Assembly: GCA_026120185.1 (NCBI GenBank)
Contig: JANUWF010003366.1
Coordinates: 1,302,001 to 1,366,000, forward strand
DNA: 64,000 nt
Reading direction: 5' to 3'
Origin: Voacanga thouarsii
Lineage: Eukaryota; Streptophyta; Magnoliopsida; Gentianales; Apocynaceae
Position numbers and translations under genes: made by a program. Positions 21,425-33,351 of the stretch are shown here, piece after piece. Position 1 is the first letter of the stretch; each line of letters starts with the position of its first letter. A model generated the notes under the pieces. The model did no database searches. It was not told where the DNA came from and saw nothing but the letters and a program-made list of their open reading frames with translations.

Positions 21425-22968
21425 TAAGTCCTCTCAGCATCCATAGCTCCTCTAGTTGAGCACAAGTCTAAGTGCACCCATATTGTGGCCATCATCTCAT
21501 CCATCTGACGACGAGTCTCAAGTATGAGTTACTCTTAACGAGACATTTGCTAATCAATATTTTCTTGCATCTCTTGCATTTTGTGACCATTATACTCATG
21601 CAAGTGCTGAATGACTATGTGATCAAAATATGTACTCCCTGTAGAAGTGCTACCTCCAGACCTTGCACTCAAGATAGGATGACACGTTGAACCAAGACCA
21701 GAGATACGTTATTTCTTGACACCTTAGCTGCCTTAAACATAATGCTATCATAATCAACCGAAGAAGACTCAGTAGTAGTACTATAGGTTCACCTTCTATC
21801 GAGGTTATACAAGATACTTGTGTCTCTATCTCCTCAACCATCCTAATTGCTTACTCCTAAATATTGAGTCAAGATTTTAGAAGGAAATAATAATAATTCT
21901 TCTCAAAATATCAAATCAAAAGAAAATATGGACGAGTGCATGAAGATCTTGACGATATGGTGTGACGAACTCCCTTATCCCTTCAATCTCATACTGATGT
22001 AACTCTCTGTGAAGCTCAAGACTATTTGGTAGAACACTACCATTCTTTGATGCCTGTAATAAATTTGTGAAATTGAACTTTATAATCTGACTTAATAAGT
22101 ATTCAAAACCTAAATTTTCTGTAAAACTTACAATGCAATATGTATGTGCTAGATGTGGAATGGGCCCGCCTATGTGCATATATGATGCGTTCTCACCCTA
22201 ATGTCAACGATTATAAGAATTTTGATCTAATCGAGCATATGTGTTTGGAGATTCTGCCAATATTTTTCCATAGCTTCAAACACATCCTCAGGCATCCTAC
22301 AGAAGTTTAACTTTATGTCTCAACTATGTCTTTTTGGCTGCAACAATAATCCCTCTGAATAGCTCCCCTGCCTTAGAGTTCCAAGCTTTTCAAATCATCT
22401 CACTATCCTCTACCCTTCATCTATGTTGTTTCTACAATAAAAATCATATATCATTAGTGATAACTTTACTAATAGTAACAAAAAAATCACATAACATTTA
22501 ATTATTGAACACTCGCCTCAAAATCCTAAAACTAAGTATTCTTTGTCTTAATATCCATATGCAACCATCTCTTATGTGAGGCATCAAATTTTAGCTTGAT
22601 GTAATCTGAAATGCAGTTATGGATTTTATATTGAATCTCTATTGGTCCAAACGTAATACAAATACAAAGGAGAAACTTAAAGTGCTTCAACAAAAAAGTT
22701 AAGTATATTAAATTAAACAGTCAATGAAAAATTTGGGACGTTGTAAAAACATATGGTATACTTATACATCAGAACTCCCCGGAAGAATATGTATCATGGG
22801 TCACTATGACAGAGAAGGAATGGGTAGAGGGACAACATAAGCAGTATCGTCATCACCAACAACAACACTCCTATCGGATGAAGGATTCTATGAAGGTTCT
22901 AATAGAGGATCATTGAAGATAGACGGTGTGGTGTGTTCTGTATTGAGATATGGACTATTCCGAGGCAT
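21425..22968 (-). pseudogene. second CACTA protein, Transposase_24 / TNPD-like, degenerate
   Basis: Minus-strand coding remnant starting MPRNSPYLNTEHTTPSIFN at 22968, only 96 bases after the stop of the TNP2-type gene. Further in, it encodes RWLHMDIKTKNT (about 22560), KAWNSKAGELFRG (about 22390), and YMHIGGPIPHLAHTY followed by SLELHRELHQYE (21990-22180). The last block matches the HTGGS...PTPxELHRELH pattern of plant En/Spm-type transposases (Transposase_24). The C-terminal part (21480-21680) encodes a charged, coiled-coil-like stretch, EMQENID and LETRRQMDEMM. Introns are likely between blocks, and several stops are present. In related elements this protein binds the subterminal repeats. 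Confidence 0.6.
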
Positions 22969-25900
22969 GGCTGCAAATCAAATGAAATGTTATTTTGTAA
23001 ATTTAAAAAATAACAATAGATTACTATAAGAATAGTAAAAGATAGAATATGTAAGCAATATCATTTACTCGTCCTCAATTTCAACTTTAACTTCAACGTC
23101 AACATCGACTCCCTCATTTTCAGTCTTATATTCAATCTTATTGTTGGTATCACCATCATTACTATCACCCCCAATTGCCTCATCTTCTCCTCTAGCATCC
23201 TAATATCAAGTTGATCATCTTGAATTTGTAATTGCAAGCCAAAGGAATGGTAACCATAATAAGCACGATCAACTTGTGGCACATCAAAAGTCTCTTGTAC
23301 TTTAACGGGAAATACTGTCCACCAGTCATACATATCATGTCTTGTACTTGGATATGAAGCATATTATACCTGAATTATTTGATGGGCAAGAACAAATAGT
23401 TTATATTTTGGCCACCTTTTTCTATGATTTATTTCCACCAATTTGTACCTTAGATGAATTTTCATACTATCACAAGATCGTAGATCAAACCACTCACACT
23501 TAAATAATATTGTGTTCTTTCCCACCAAGCTAGGATATTGTCCTTGGAGTATTTCTTGCATCAATCCATAATAATCTCCTTCATTTATTGATTAAGCATA
23601 AGTTGTACCCCGAATGCACACCCCATAATTCATTGTAGATCTTCCTTCTCTGTGGCTTATAGTATGAAAACAATATCTATTAATATATTAAACGAAGTGT
23701 GCTTCAACTACTATTAAAGGAGGCCTCATGAGAGGTCCTTTAAAAGCTGACTGTCAATATTAATCTCCGCTGACAAAACCTAATCAATATATACAAGATT
23801 AATATTTATAAAGAGTAGAGACATGGTAGGTTGTACACAGATTTTTCTCAATATACATGGTTATGGAACTAGCTAGCAAATTTTCTTTCGATCTCCTTAT
23901 CAAGGTCGCGATCCCCAATTTGAGGATAATTGCTATATAATTGACCAATGAACACACTAAATTTAGATTATAAAAATACTTTAGTATCAGTCGATCACAA
24001 ATAGAAGATTTAGTATAAATGAGTGAATATTTCTAATAAATCATAGATAATGAACCTAATAAATAGTTCCACCTCTGAACAATTTAGCAACACATAAAGA
24101 TGGGTAGCCTTGTAGTCCTCATCAGTAAGCCACTGCATAGAAGATCTACCTGCTGATCACCTTGATAAACTAAAAATTGATAAATTGTTTGCAAAATAAT
24201 TTTGGTAACCACCATCGTTATGTTGGCTTAGATGCTTGCTTCTTGTTACCACATACGACTCAAAATAATATGTTGTAAAGTTAGAAGCCTCTTCAACCAA
24301 ATAAGCATTAACTACAGATGCTTCAACCCTCGCCTTATTTCTAATCTTCTTTTTTCAAATGGTAGAGATATCTACAATGGTCAACCATAATTTTGGTCAT
24401 GACTATAATATATATAGAGAGAGAGAGAATTGAAATGTTAATTACAACTTAGAAATATTTGTGGTTTTTGAATTTCCTTTCAAATAGAAACATCCAATGA
24501 CATTGAACTGGACCACACACATGAGCTTTATATGGTAAATGAACTGCAAGATGCTCTATCGAGTTGAAGAATGTGGGTGGAAATATTCTCTCCAACTTAC
24601 ACAATATAACAGAAATAAGCTAACCTTAGTTAAGGCATTCTAGATTGACTCTGTCAACATTTGTCTAAAAGCAAAGGGTAACAAGCGCAACTTGAACACA
24701 TGGCAATTATGACTCTTGATGTTTATCAACTTAAACTCCCAGATATCAACATATCTAGACAGATTCGGTGCATAACCATTAGAAAATTTTAGATTATTCA
24801 TCCATTAGAATACATTGTTGTCATTTGTTAAGATAATAAGTTACTTTTGATCTAATGCTCTCTTCGGGGTCCAATGCCAATTCTCTTCTCTTGTATATTT
24901 CTCTGATGTCATAAGAAGCCTTTACGGTATCTTTTGTTTTACCCTTTACATCAATGACTATGTTGAAAATATTATCAAAATAATTTTTAACTATGTGCAT
25001 GACATCTAAGTTATGTCATACAAGCAAGAAGACCAACAAGGGAGTTCCAAAAATATGCTTTATTTTGTCCAATTGTAACTATTGAGATAACCTTCGAGAA
25101 TGTCTTCATCACCAGTGTCAATAACCTTAGGAATATTCTGTACTCGGTGCCAAATTTCTTTACCCGTGAGCCTAGGTGGTGGCGGAGAATTTTTTACACA
25201 ATTTTTTAAAAAGTTTATCTTGTTCTGTCTATACTAGTGATCTCATGGGAGAAACTATCTATAACAATCAAAGAAACATATTTTCTTTCAATAACGAAGT
25301 TGAAATGCCTTAATTTTTTCCATACAAATTGGGCATGCCATGTTGTCTACCCGGATAGCATCCCATATGCAGGAAAGACCCCCATTGTCCATATAAGTGC
25401 TGCCTACATATTAAAGTTATGCTTCCTAGAAATATCATAAGTTTGAATTCCCACATGCCAAAGTGATTTGAGCTCCTCAATAAGTGGTTGGAGGTACACA
25501 TCAATCATCTTCCTAGGATCTCTTGGTCTCGGGATCACCACTGATAGAGACATGCATGGCCTCTTCATGCATATCCAATGTAGTAAATTATAAAAGGTGA
25601 TAATGACATGCCAGCAAGAATATGACTTCCCAGATACACCAAAAGGTATAAACCCATTTGTAAACCCATCTACACACATCTGCAAATCCATCTGCACACA
25701 TATGCAAAAATGTATGGATGCTTTATGTCAAAATCTTTCCATACTTCACCATCTGAAGGATGATTCATTTTATCGCCCTCTTGCATGTGGTCTTTGTGCC
25801 ATGTCATATGCTCGGCTATTTCCTTTGATGCTTAAAGCCTCTGATGTCTCTGAGTAAGAGGAAAGTAATACATCTTCTGATATTGTATGGGTTTGGATTT

Positions 25901-25977
25901 TCCTAGAGCTCTTGGCTTGTATCAGGGATGATTGCAGAATTTGCAATTCATTAATTCCTCATCATTTTTTTTAAAAT

Positions 25978-28900
25978 TGTAACACTCTACTACCTATGTA
26001 CCCAAAAAAGAAGGGGATATCGCCCCGTCTAGAGGACTAGGGGTTTTTATAAGGAGGTATAAAAGAAAATAGCTAAATAAATTAAAGCAATAATCTTATT
26101 ACAACTGGAATCAAAATTTATATAAGTCTGAAATTCAAAACAAATAATCATCTCTGAAAAGAAATATAGAGAAAAATAAAATTAAATGAACTTCCATCTC
26201 TTATTCATCCAACCTGCTCAATAAAAGCACTCCCCTAAAAACATGATAAAAATAGTGTGAGATTGACATACCAGTAAGTCCCATGTATGTGAATGTCATA
26301 TTAAATATTTCATGTATGTAGGTTTATCAAAACCACGAAATATGTTTGCAAGTAAACTTTCTTTCATCAATAAATAGTCATTGAGTGGAATAATATATAT
26401 CATTTTCAAAACGAGTCTTAATAAGCCATCCACTCATCAATACAATAGAATCAAGAAGGGATTAGTAATGATTCAATAATATTAACATAGTCTATATCAT
26501 GAATTCCATCATGATATCTTCCAAGTATAACCGTTCAATACTGGGCAATGGGTGATCCACCCACTAGGATGAGATACTCCTCCATCTCTACACCTAACAT
26601 ACCAGTTGTTCAACTTGAAAAATAAAGTCCACAGGGACCAACATGCTAGCTCGGACCGGCCTGACTAAATAGTATTATCATCTCTTTAAGTAGAGTTCAT
26701 CTTCTGGAGGTGGCCTCTTGCCAAAAAACTCACTCTAACTCTCCAAGACTAGTACCACTAGCCTACCCCCGCTGAGTACTCAACGCTCACTCGTAGGTAC
26801 AGAATCATTTCCCTTTTTTTAAAAACTTTGAATACCTTAGTTTTGCAAAATGCGATTTTCACATCAAGCTTTTCAAAACATTTTGATCATAAAAGAAAGA
26901 AAATAATTTTTAGTTAAAAGTTAAGATTTGACAAAAGATTTTAGAGATTAAAACATCCACATTCTCAATCTAAGTATCATAATTCAATCATAGCATTCTC
27001 TCGTCATTTCAATTATCATGTCAATCATCATGTCGACATTATTTCAATATCATTGTACAAAAGACTTGCAAACATGTACGATTTTGCAAAATAGTTATGC
27101 AGGGACTTACTTAAATATTCCCAATATTCAACCAAAGCCAAAGCTTTTTTTATCTTAAATCAATGGTTCTACAATTCGAATCCATAAATTAATCCACTAT
27201 CTTTTCATGCATTATGAATCCCAATGATCGCATTAATCATCTAATTCATCCATAGCATCTAGATCGATTAATTCATTAAATCACCTCTATAGCTTTCCCT
27301 TGTCATGCAACTCATCATTATGCATGCATATAATCAAATCAAATCATCTATATAATGACTTCTAATATTCATCTACCATTAATCTCATATAATAACCATA
27401 CTTTCTTCAAAAAGATCTTATCTTTAATCAACATGCATTAAATCTTGGTCATCATGGCAATATTTAACCATATTTCACTCCATATACGCCTAGTCCAATT
27501 TAGTGCACTATCAATCTCATCAATCTCTTCTAATCATGCCTTTCATGCAAGACTTCATACATAATAGCATTACTATAAGATCAATCTTATTTAAAACAGA
27601 AGAGTTAAATCTCAAATAGCTCTTTAGTGACACAAATATGAGCAAAGGTGGCGCCTTTGGTGCTTAGTTGAGTTCACTTTGAGAAGCATGATTGTATGCT
27701 CTTGGTCTCCTTGTTCAAAAATCTCTAACAAATGGGGGAAAGAATCAGCCCCTTTTTGACAATGATTTAGGAGAAGAAAAGGAAAAGAAGTGAATAAAAT
27801 TTGATGAAGATTGAAGGGTTACTTACCTTAAGTCTAGCTTTCGATTTTGGAGATGTTTGGAGTAGTGATGGATGAATTTCTTGAAGAGGGTGGCAGCTTG
27901 AAATTTTCAGAAGTAGGGAGTGTTTAGGGTTTGATATAATGCTGGTTTGATTAAGGGAATAGGTTAGGTTTAGGTGTTTTGGTGTTTAGAAGAGTTGCGC
28001 TTTATTTTGGACTCTTGAACACAAGGAAAAATGACAGCTTTTGTTGCTTTGTTCAGGCCAAACTTGAGCTGGGTTTAGAAGGGGTTTATGGCTGGTTTTT
28101 GAGTGCTATTGTGACCAAAAATAAGAGAGAAAAGGAGGAAGGGAAAGGCTACTTTTTGGGTTCTTGTATTGGCGAAAAGAATAGAGGAAAAATGAGGTCC
28201 TTTTGGTGTGTTGTTTTTTTCTAATAGAAGAGAGAGTTTCAGAGCATCAAAGCTAGAATTTTTCATGTAGTTGTGTGTGTGTGATGGTGGCCGAAACGAG
28301 GGTGAAAGGTAGGGAGAAAATCTGGTTGTTTATTTGGCTAAAAAAGTTTGATTGGTTAAAAATACTTAGGATATGTTTCTCCCATATTTTAGAGAGTTTG
28401 AGTGGAACTAAAATGTCCATTAAGTGGCAGCTAGGGTAAGAGTTTTTCCAGAAATTTTAAGTAAAGAAAATAGTTTATTAATTCAATAAATAATTTAGTT
28501 AATATCCTAATTTATTTTAGGTAAAAATAAGTAATTAAAAGATAGTTGTATTTAGAGATAAAATCGGGTTTTAATGTGATAAAGCTGAATTTTGCTTTCA
28601 TCCTTACACCTAATTTTCGAAAATAGCCTAATACTAAGAAATATTTATTTCAATTAAGAATTTAACATTATCTCTTTATTTCTAATTAAAACTCTTTAAA
28701 AATTTTATTTTGGAGAGACTTTTCTCCTATTAAAAATAATAGCTAAAATATATCTTCCAAGATAAATGCTTCTATATTCTATTTTCTTAATAAGTCCTTT
28801 GGATAATAGTTTTGAAAATTTTAGATTTTGAAATATTTAAATTCCCTAAAAGATTAAGGTAAAATACTAATTAGAAAATAATAGGAATTTAATTTTGCTT

Positions 28901-29370
28901 TAATTCTTTTTATCAAAAACCCAAAATAATCGCATTCCTATATTTTAGGAAATGGGAAATTAAAGTGGCGGCTAGCCCTAAGGATAAAAAATAGGGGGAA
29001 AAGAGGTTAATTAGGGAAAAGAAGGAAAAGGCTTGCAAGAGTTGATATTTGAACTCAAGTCACCAAAGAATATACACCAAACTCTAACCACTATTCCACA
29101 ATAACTCTTGTGTAAATATTCTTCAAATAAATTCCTATATCTCCATTCAACTCACTTCATTATTCTCCCATTAAATTCTACTCCATAAGAACAAAAGCTC
29201 TAACATCTTATTTAACACAACTAATCCAAATAAATAAATCTATGCAATATCAAACACATAAATCACATATACTTTATAAAAATAGTTTAAATTTATCAAA
29301 TACAATATAAGATGCTACACTATGCATGACTTTCCCCATGAACTAATGGGGGTGAAATCGGCATATTACA
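25978..29370 (-). repeat. solo LTR H (chromovirus type) in CACTA transposase
   Basis: Starts TGTAACACTCTACTACC and ends GGCATATTACA. The same 5 bases, AAAAT, flank both sides (25973-25977 and 29371-29375). There is no internal region, primer site or polypurine tract, so it is a solo LTR left by LTR-LTR recombination. Its opening matches LTR C and the LTR at 63126. Transposase coding sequence lies on both sides. It contains a tRNA-like segment at 29044-29098. Frames inside it are not genes. Confidence 0.9.
29044..29098 (-). ncRNA. tRNA-like (Pol III A/B box) segment in solo LTR H
   Basis: Minus strand: TGGAATAGTGGTTAGAG (29082-29098) resembles an A box and GAGTTCAAATATC (29044-29056) a B box, 55 bases apart end to end. 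The segment is enclosed by CAAGAGTT and AACTCTTG, a perfect 8-bp inverted pair like an acceptor stem, and TTGA/TCAA forms a short T-stem. It lies about 270-330 bases from the U3 end, the same place as the copy in LTR C. Confidence 0.5.
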
Positions 29371-30075
29371 AAAATAGCATACATCCATTAATACATACAT
29401 GAAACTTCTCTACTGGCAACCCAATAGCTTTCACAAACTTCTTAGATTTGTAGAAATTTTCCAGCACTTTTTTACCATCATCTGGTAGAACTCATTAATG
29501 AGACTAGCCCAATTGTCGAAGTGAATATCCAACATATTCTGCTCCGACTTCAAATGCAGCATCCGTGACACGACTGGGAGCTTTGAATGGCATGTACAAC
29601 CCTGAAACAATGGCTCATCTGCCTTATGCAATTGATCCTAGAATTGTTGTACATTAGGATTCGGTGCTTCCTCCTCGATATTGGATGGACCCGCATTATA
29701 ATTATCATGAAAGGTAGGACCTGCGATTTCATATACCATTTCTCGATACCTATTTATGGTTTCATCATGATCTAATACTATATGAGGCAGTACTGATTCA
29801 TGGGTTTGGTAATCTTCTCTCTAGGACATCCATGAATATAATTTGGCATAAACCCTTTATCTAGAAGGTGAACATATAGTAGGTTTCACGATTGTGGAAT
29901 TCAAGAAGCTTGCATTGAGAACAAGGATACCTTGTCATTGCTGTACAGATGAATTGTGGTTGTGCACATGAAACTTGCATGAATTCATTGAGTCCTTGTG
30001 CAAAATCCTTTATTATGCCTCAACATCCTGGAAGGAGTTGATTACATATCCAACTTCTATCTCCATTGATTTGAC

Positions 30076-32490
30076 CTGGCTATACGTCACCTATTCGACT
30101 TAGTTTAGTAATATCTATTAAGATAACTATAAAATATTAAAACGAAACTTTAAACTAATTTCCAAAATATAAAATAATTTTAATTTACAATGAAACTTTA
30201 AACTAATTTCCAAAATATTCATGCATAAACACACAAAGAAACAATGAAAATTAAAGTAGGTCACATTTAAGTAGCATCCACATCTTTAGTGTTATCATTT
30301 TTTACTGTTTTCCCCCCAGAAATATTAAATTATAGTGTAATATATATATATATATATATATTTAATCACTCTCTTACAATACATTCAAAATAATCTATTA
30401 TTTGAGGAAAAAATAATTTCTCACACCAATAAGCAGCTATCACTTTCTTTTTGTTTTTTTTTTTTATACTTAAGTAGAAGAAGGAATAGGTTCTCACAAT
30501 GCAATACTCAAATGCAAATCAACACCTCAACAACTCAAAACAAATCTCCAATCAATCCACCATAAAGCTCAATCCAATATATAGCCCCAACTCTACACCT
30601 TAATAACAAAACTCAAAATAAAGCTAAAAATAGAAAGTAAAGAGAACAATGCAAATAAGGATTAAGTTAGAAAATGCAGAAACAACATCCCTAAAAAGAG
30701 AGTATTGATAAGTCATTCCATATCCAAGTTCATAAAGCAAAAATCATACATGAAATCCACTAAAACACATGGAATTTGGAATTCATGTAATTTTGGAAGA
30801 TAAGCTAATTTAATCTCCAAAACAACACAAGACACATCAGCTCACTTTCACCAATTCAACCCTATCTATATAGTCTCATCCATCAAAACTCCCAACAAAT
30901 GCATTTAATATAAATGGAGTATTATTCCATAGCCATATGAATGTAGCAATAAACTAGGTTCTAAATATTCACAAATACAAGATCTTTATAGCACCTAACG
31001 TAAAATTTGGTCTCTCACAATAATCAACCAAGCCCAATACAAATGATATTCAATAAATCCTAATTTCCATTAAAATTTATGAAGACAAGATCAATCAAAT
31101 TACAGAAAATGTCATTTACAGTCCAGTGTATCAAATTTCCATTAGATTCATCAAATGTCATTTACAGACCCAGTGTAACCAAACAAATTACAAAAAACCA
31201 CAAGGCATTTCCCTAACTTTTTAAGAAAACTGCATCAAAATTCCAGGCCATATGAGCTATTGACTAGTAATCCATCAAGATAGGTACCTACAAAAGTTTT
31301 CACTTCTTTCCTAGTTACTCTATTTCTGATTACCCTCCTCCTATCAAAAGGCTTTTCACAACTTACAACAGTTTTATTGGCATTCAAATCTAATAGCTTC
31401 TTAGAAAAAATCAAGAAAAGCAAAAAAAAAAAAAAAAAAAATTGTTTTAAATCCCTAGCTTAGTACATACACACCTAGTTTCTGTTCACGTCAACTAAAA
31501 TAGAAATTTTGACTGTACTTCTGTCATTTTGTTCTTCACACCTACCTAAAAAAAAGGAAATTCAATATTATGAATCAGTAAAAATATCTACCAAAGTTAA
31601 AAAGTCCACCTAAATATTTGTGCTTGATATAAAAAGCATCAATGAGGTAACAGGATAACTCAGCATGACATGGACAAGGAAAACTGCTGTCTTTTCCAAA
31701 AATAGGGAAGAAAAATGATATTTCACATGCATATTAAGTTATTATAAATCTTATGCATAGATCGAATTGGGATGTTCTTTTGATCAGTATGGTAATCAAA
31801 ATATGATGATAACACATGTACAATTTAGGGTCAGTGAAGCCAAAAAAATCCACAAAAAAAAAAAAAAAGAAGTGCAATATTTCAATTTACAGTTCAAAAA
31901 ATAAAGAATTGAAGCAAAGTTCAAGTTACAGTCATCCTTCTATACGCCATGCTAGATTAGGATAGCCCATTTAAGCTAAAGCGAAGTGCACCATGTTGCC
32001 TCCCCAGACTACATACATTAACCAATCACTCATAATGTTATGAATCTTAAAGACATTTAAAAAAATAGTAGCTATTTTGTGGCCACCCAATGCCCATATT
32101 CGTACACACACTACACATAGTAGCACAAACTAGAACAAAAAATGCCATTTCAAAGCAATGAGAAGGGACAAAGAGCTTCACTAAAAATCAAAGTATTACT
32201 ACAATTTAATTAAAGGACTAAAAATCCACAACATTGAACACTCACCTTGAATTGAATAGATTCTTATGGTGATGTGAGGGCAACCTTCTGCGGTAGCAAG
32301 AACGCAGAAAGTGCAGTCCAAATATGGCGATCGCCCTTTGTTATAGCGACGATTGGGGTGACGGGGATAGCGATGGAGGGTGGTGACAATGCATCGTGGC
32401 TCGACAGGAACGGCAGGCGCAGAGAAGGGAGGAAAACAAAATGAAACAGGAAATAGGGTGCGGAGGAAGAATATGAGTTAACATAAATAA
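30076..32490. other. CACTA 5' region: leader or intron, no coding seen
   Basis: AT-rich sequence between the transposase N-terminus and the right subterminal array, with a (TA)n run at 30340-30361, an A-run near 31417-31440 and a small GC-richer patch at 32290-32420. Autonomous CACTA elements usually have a promoter, leader and large intron here. I see no convincing splice sites or exon. Confidence 0.5.
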
Positions 32491-32494
32491 GGAA

Positions 32495-33321
32495 ATATTA
32501 GCCACGAAAATTTTCGTAGGTATTTCGTAGCTATCAAACACGAATGAACAACAAAATAATTCAAAAATTACAATTAAAATATTTTCATTGTTGATTCGTG
32601 GATGATCAGCCACGGATATTTTTCACAAATATAATAAAATTTATAAAAGACTGTCGTGGCTGATTCGTAGCACATAAGTTGCAAATCAACCACAAAATAT
32701 TTTCAAAAAAAGAAAAAATTTTAAATGTTTTGTGGCTGATCCATGGGTGATCAGTTACGAATCAACCAGGGATATTTTTCACAAATTTAATTAAATTCAG
32801 CAAAAATATCTGTGACAGATCAGATGCAAATCAGCCACGAAAGATATTCACAAATATACTGATTTTTAAAAAAAAGTTACATGGTTGATCCGTGGGTAAG
32901 TCCTTAGTATCATTGCATTCTCAAAATAATTCCGCAGTCGTATCTAATCTTCTATGGATCGGCTACGATAAGTTTTTACAAATGTAATGAGAATTTGAAA
33001 TAGTTCCGTGGCTGATTTGCAGTTGATCCGCCATGAATCGACAACGACTATTTATTCAAATAAATATATATAAATGAGGGGAAAAAACCGTTGCTGATTC
33101 GTAGCAAAACATCCATAAATCAGCCACGGAAAGTTTTATAAATGTAATGATTTTTTTAATTGACAAATTTCAATAATGTTTGAAATTATTTGCCCACAGA
33201 TCAGCAATAAATCACCAACAACATTTTTTCCATGGCTGAAGAGTAGCTGTTATGTGGCTAATCACCCATGCTTTTATTCAGTGGCTGATATCCGTAGGTG
33301 ATTGGCCAATTTCTAGTAGTG
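32495..33321. repeat. CACTA right subterminal repeat array and terminus
   Basis: Repeated CGTGGCTGATTCGTRG and ATCAGCCACGRA words (for example near 32510, 32600, 32650, 32730, 32840, 33010, 33120 and 33290). It ends GGCCAATTTCTAGTAGTG at 33321. It mirrors the left array at 20575-21125. Confidence 0.8.
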
Positions 33322-33351
33322 TCCTTTCTAATGGACTTGAAAAACCAAGTT
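33322..33351 (+). repeat. element D 3' LTR, short continuation
   Basis: Thirty bases (TCCTTTCTAATGGACTTGAA onward) that continue the D LTR interrupted at 20574. They match 10538-10567 of the 5' LTR. Element A begins right after. Confidence 0.8.

Larger units (their letters stand above)
23065..30075 (-). pseudogene. CACTA transposase, TNP2 type (split by a solo LTR)
   Basis: Transposase that cuts CACTA ends. In order on the minus strand: a Transpos_assoc-like N-terminus with DKGFMPNYIHGCPRE (about 29820-30075); PLFQGCTCHSKL and RMLHLKSEQNMLD (29520-29630); then the solo LTR H (25978-29370) breaks the gene. The frame resumes with DEELMNCKFCNHP and KMYYFPLTQRHQRL (25850-25960), then the Transposase_21 core with GFIPFGVSGKSYSCWHVI, IDVYLQPLIEELKSLWHVG and FPAYGMLSG (25340-25680). 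Next come a DUF4218-like block, PPTFFNSIEHLAVHLPY (about 24500-24620), and a DUF4216-like block, NTILFKCEWFD (about 23400-23520). It ends in an acidic tail, TAA at 23065-23067. Stops and frameshifts are numerous but domain order is complete. Confidence 0.85.
20575..33321 (-). mobile_element. CACTA (En/Spm-type) transposon, 12.7 kb
   Basis: Ends are inverted. The left end reads TACTACTAGAAACTGG and the right end, reverse-complemented, CACTACTAGAAATTGG. By eye 25 of the first 28 bases agree, and the three differences are all C/T. It sits inside the 3' LTR of element D: the LTR resumes at 33322 with CTTTCTAATGGACTTG. Flanking bases (TCA/TCC) allow a 3-bp duplication, but the left end has a small rearrangement. 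Arrays of GTGGCTGAT/ATCAGCCAC words fill both subterminal regions. The minus strand encodes a TNP2-type transposase and a second En/Spm-type protein, both broken. Without its nested 3.4-kb solo LTR it would be about 9.3 kb, a normal size for an autonomous CACTA. Confidence 0.9.

Noticed and set aside
27979..28266. Plus and minus frames of 81 and 63 codons
   Set aside because: Inside solo LTR H between its target duplications, so not a gene.
32341..32613. 90-codon minus-strand frame near the CACTA right end
   Set aside because: It runs through subterminal repeats. It could hold a leader exon but nothing supports translation.
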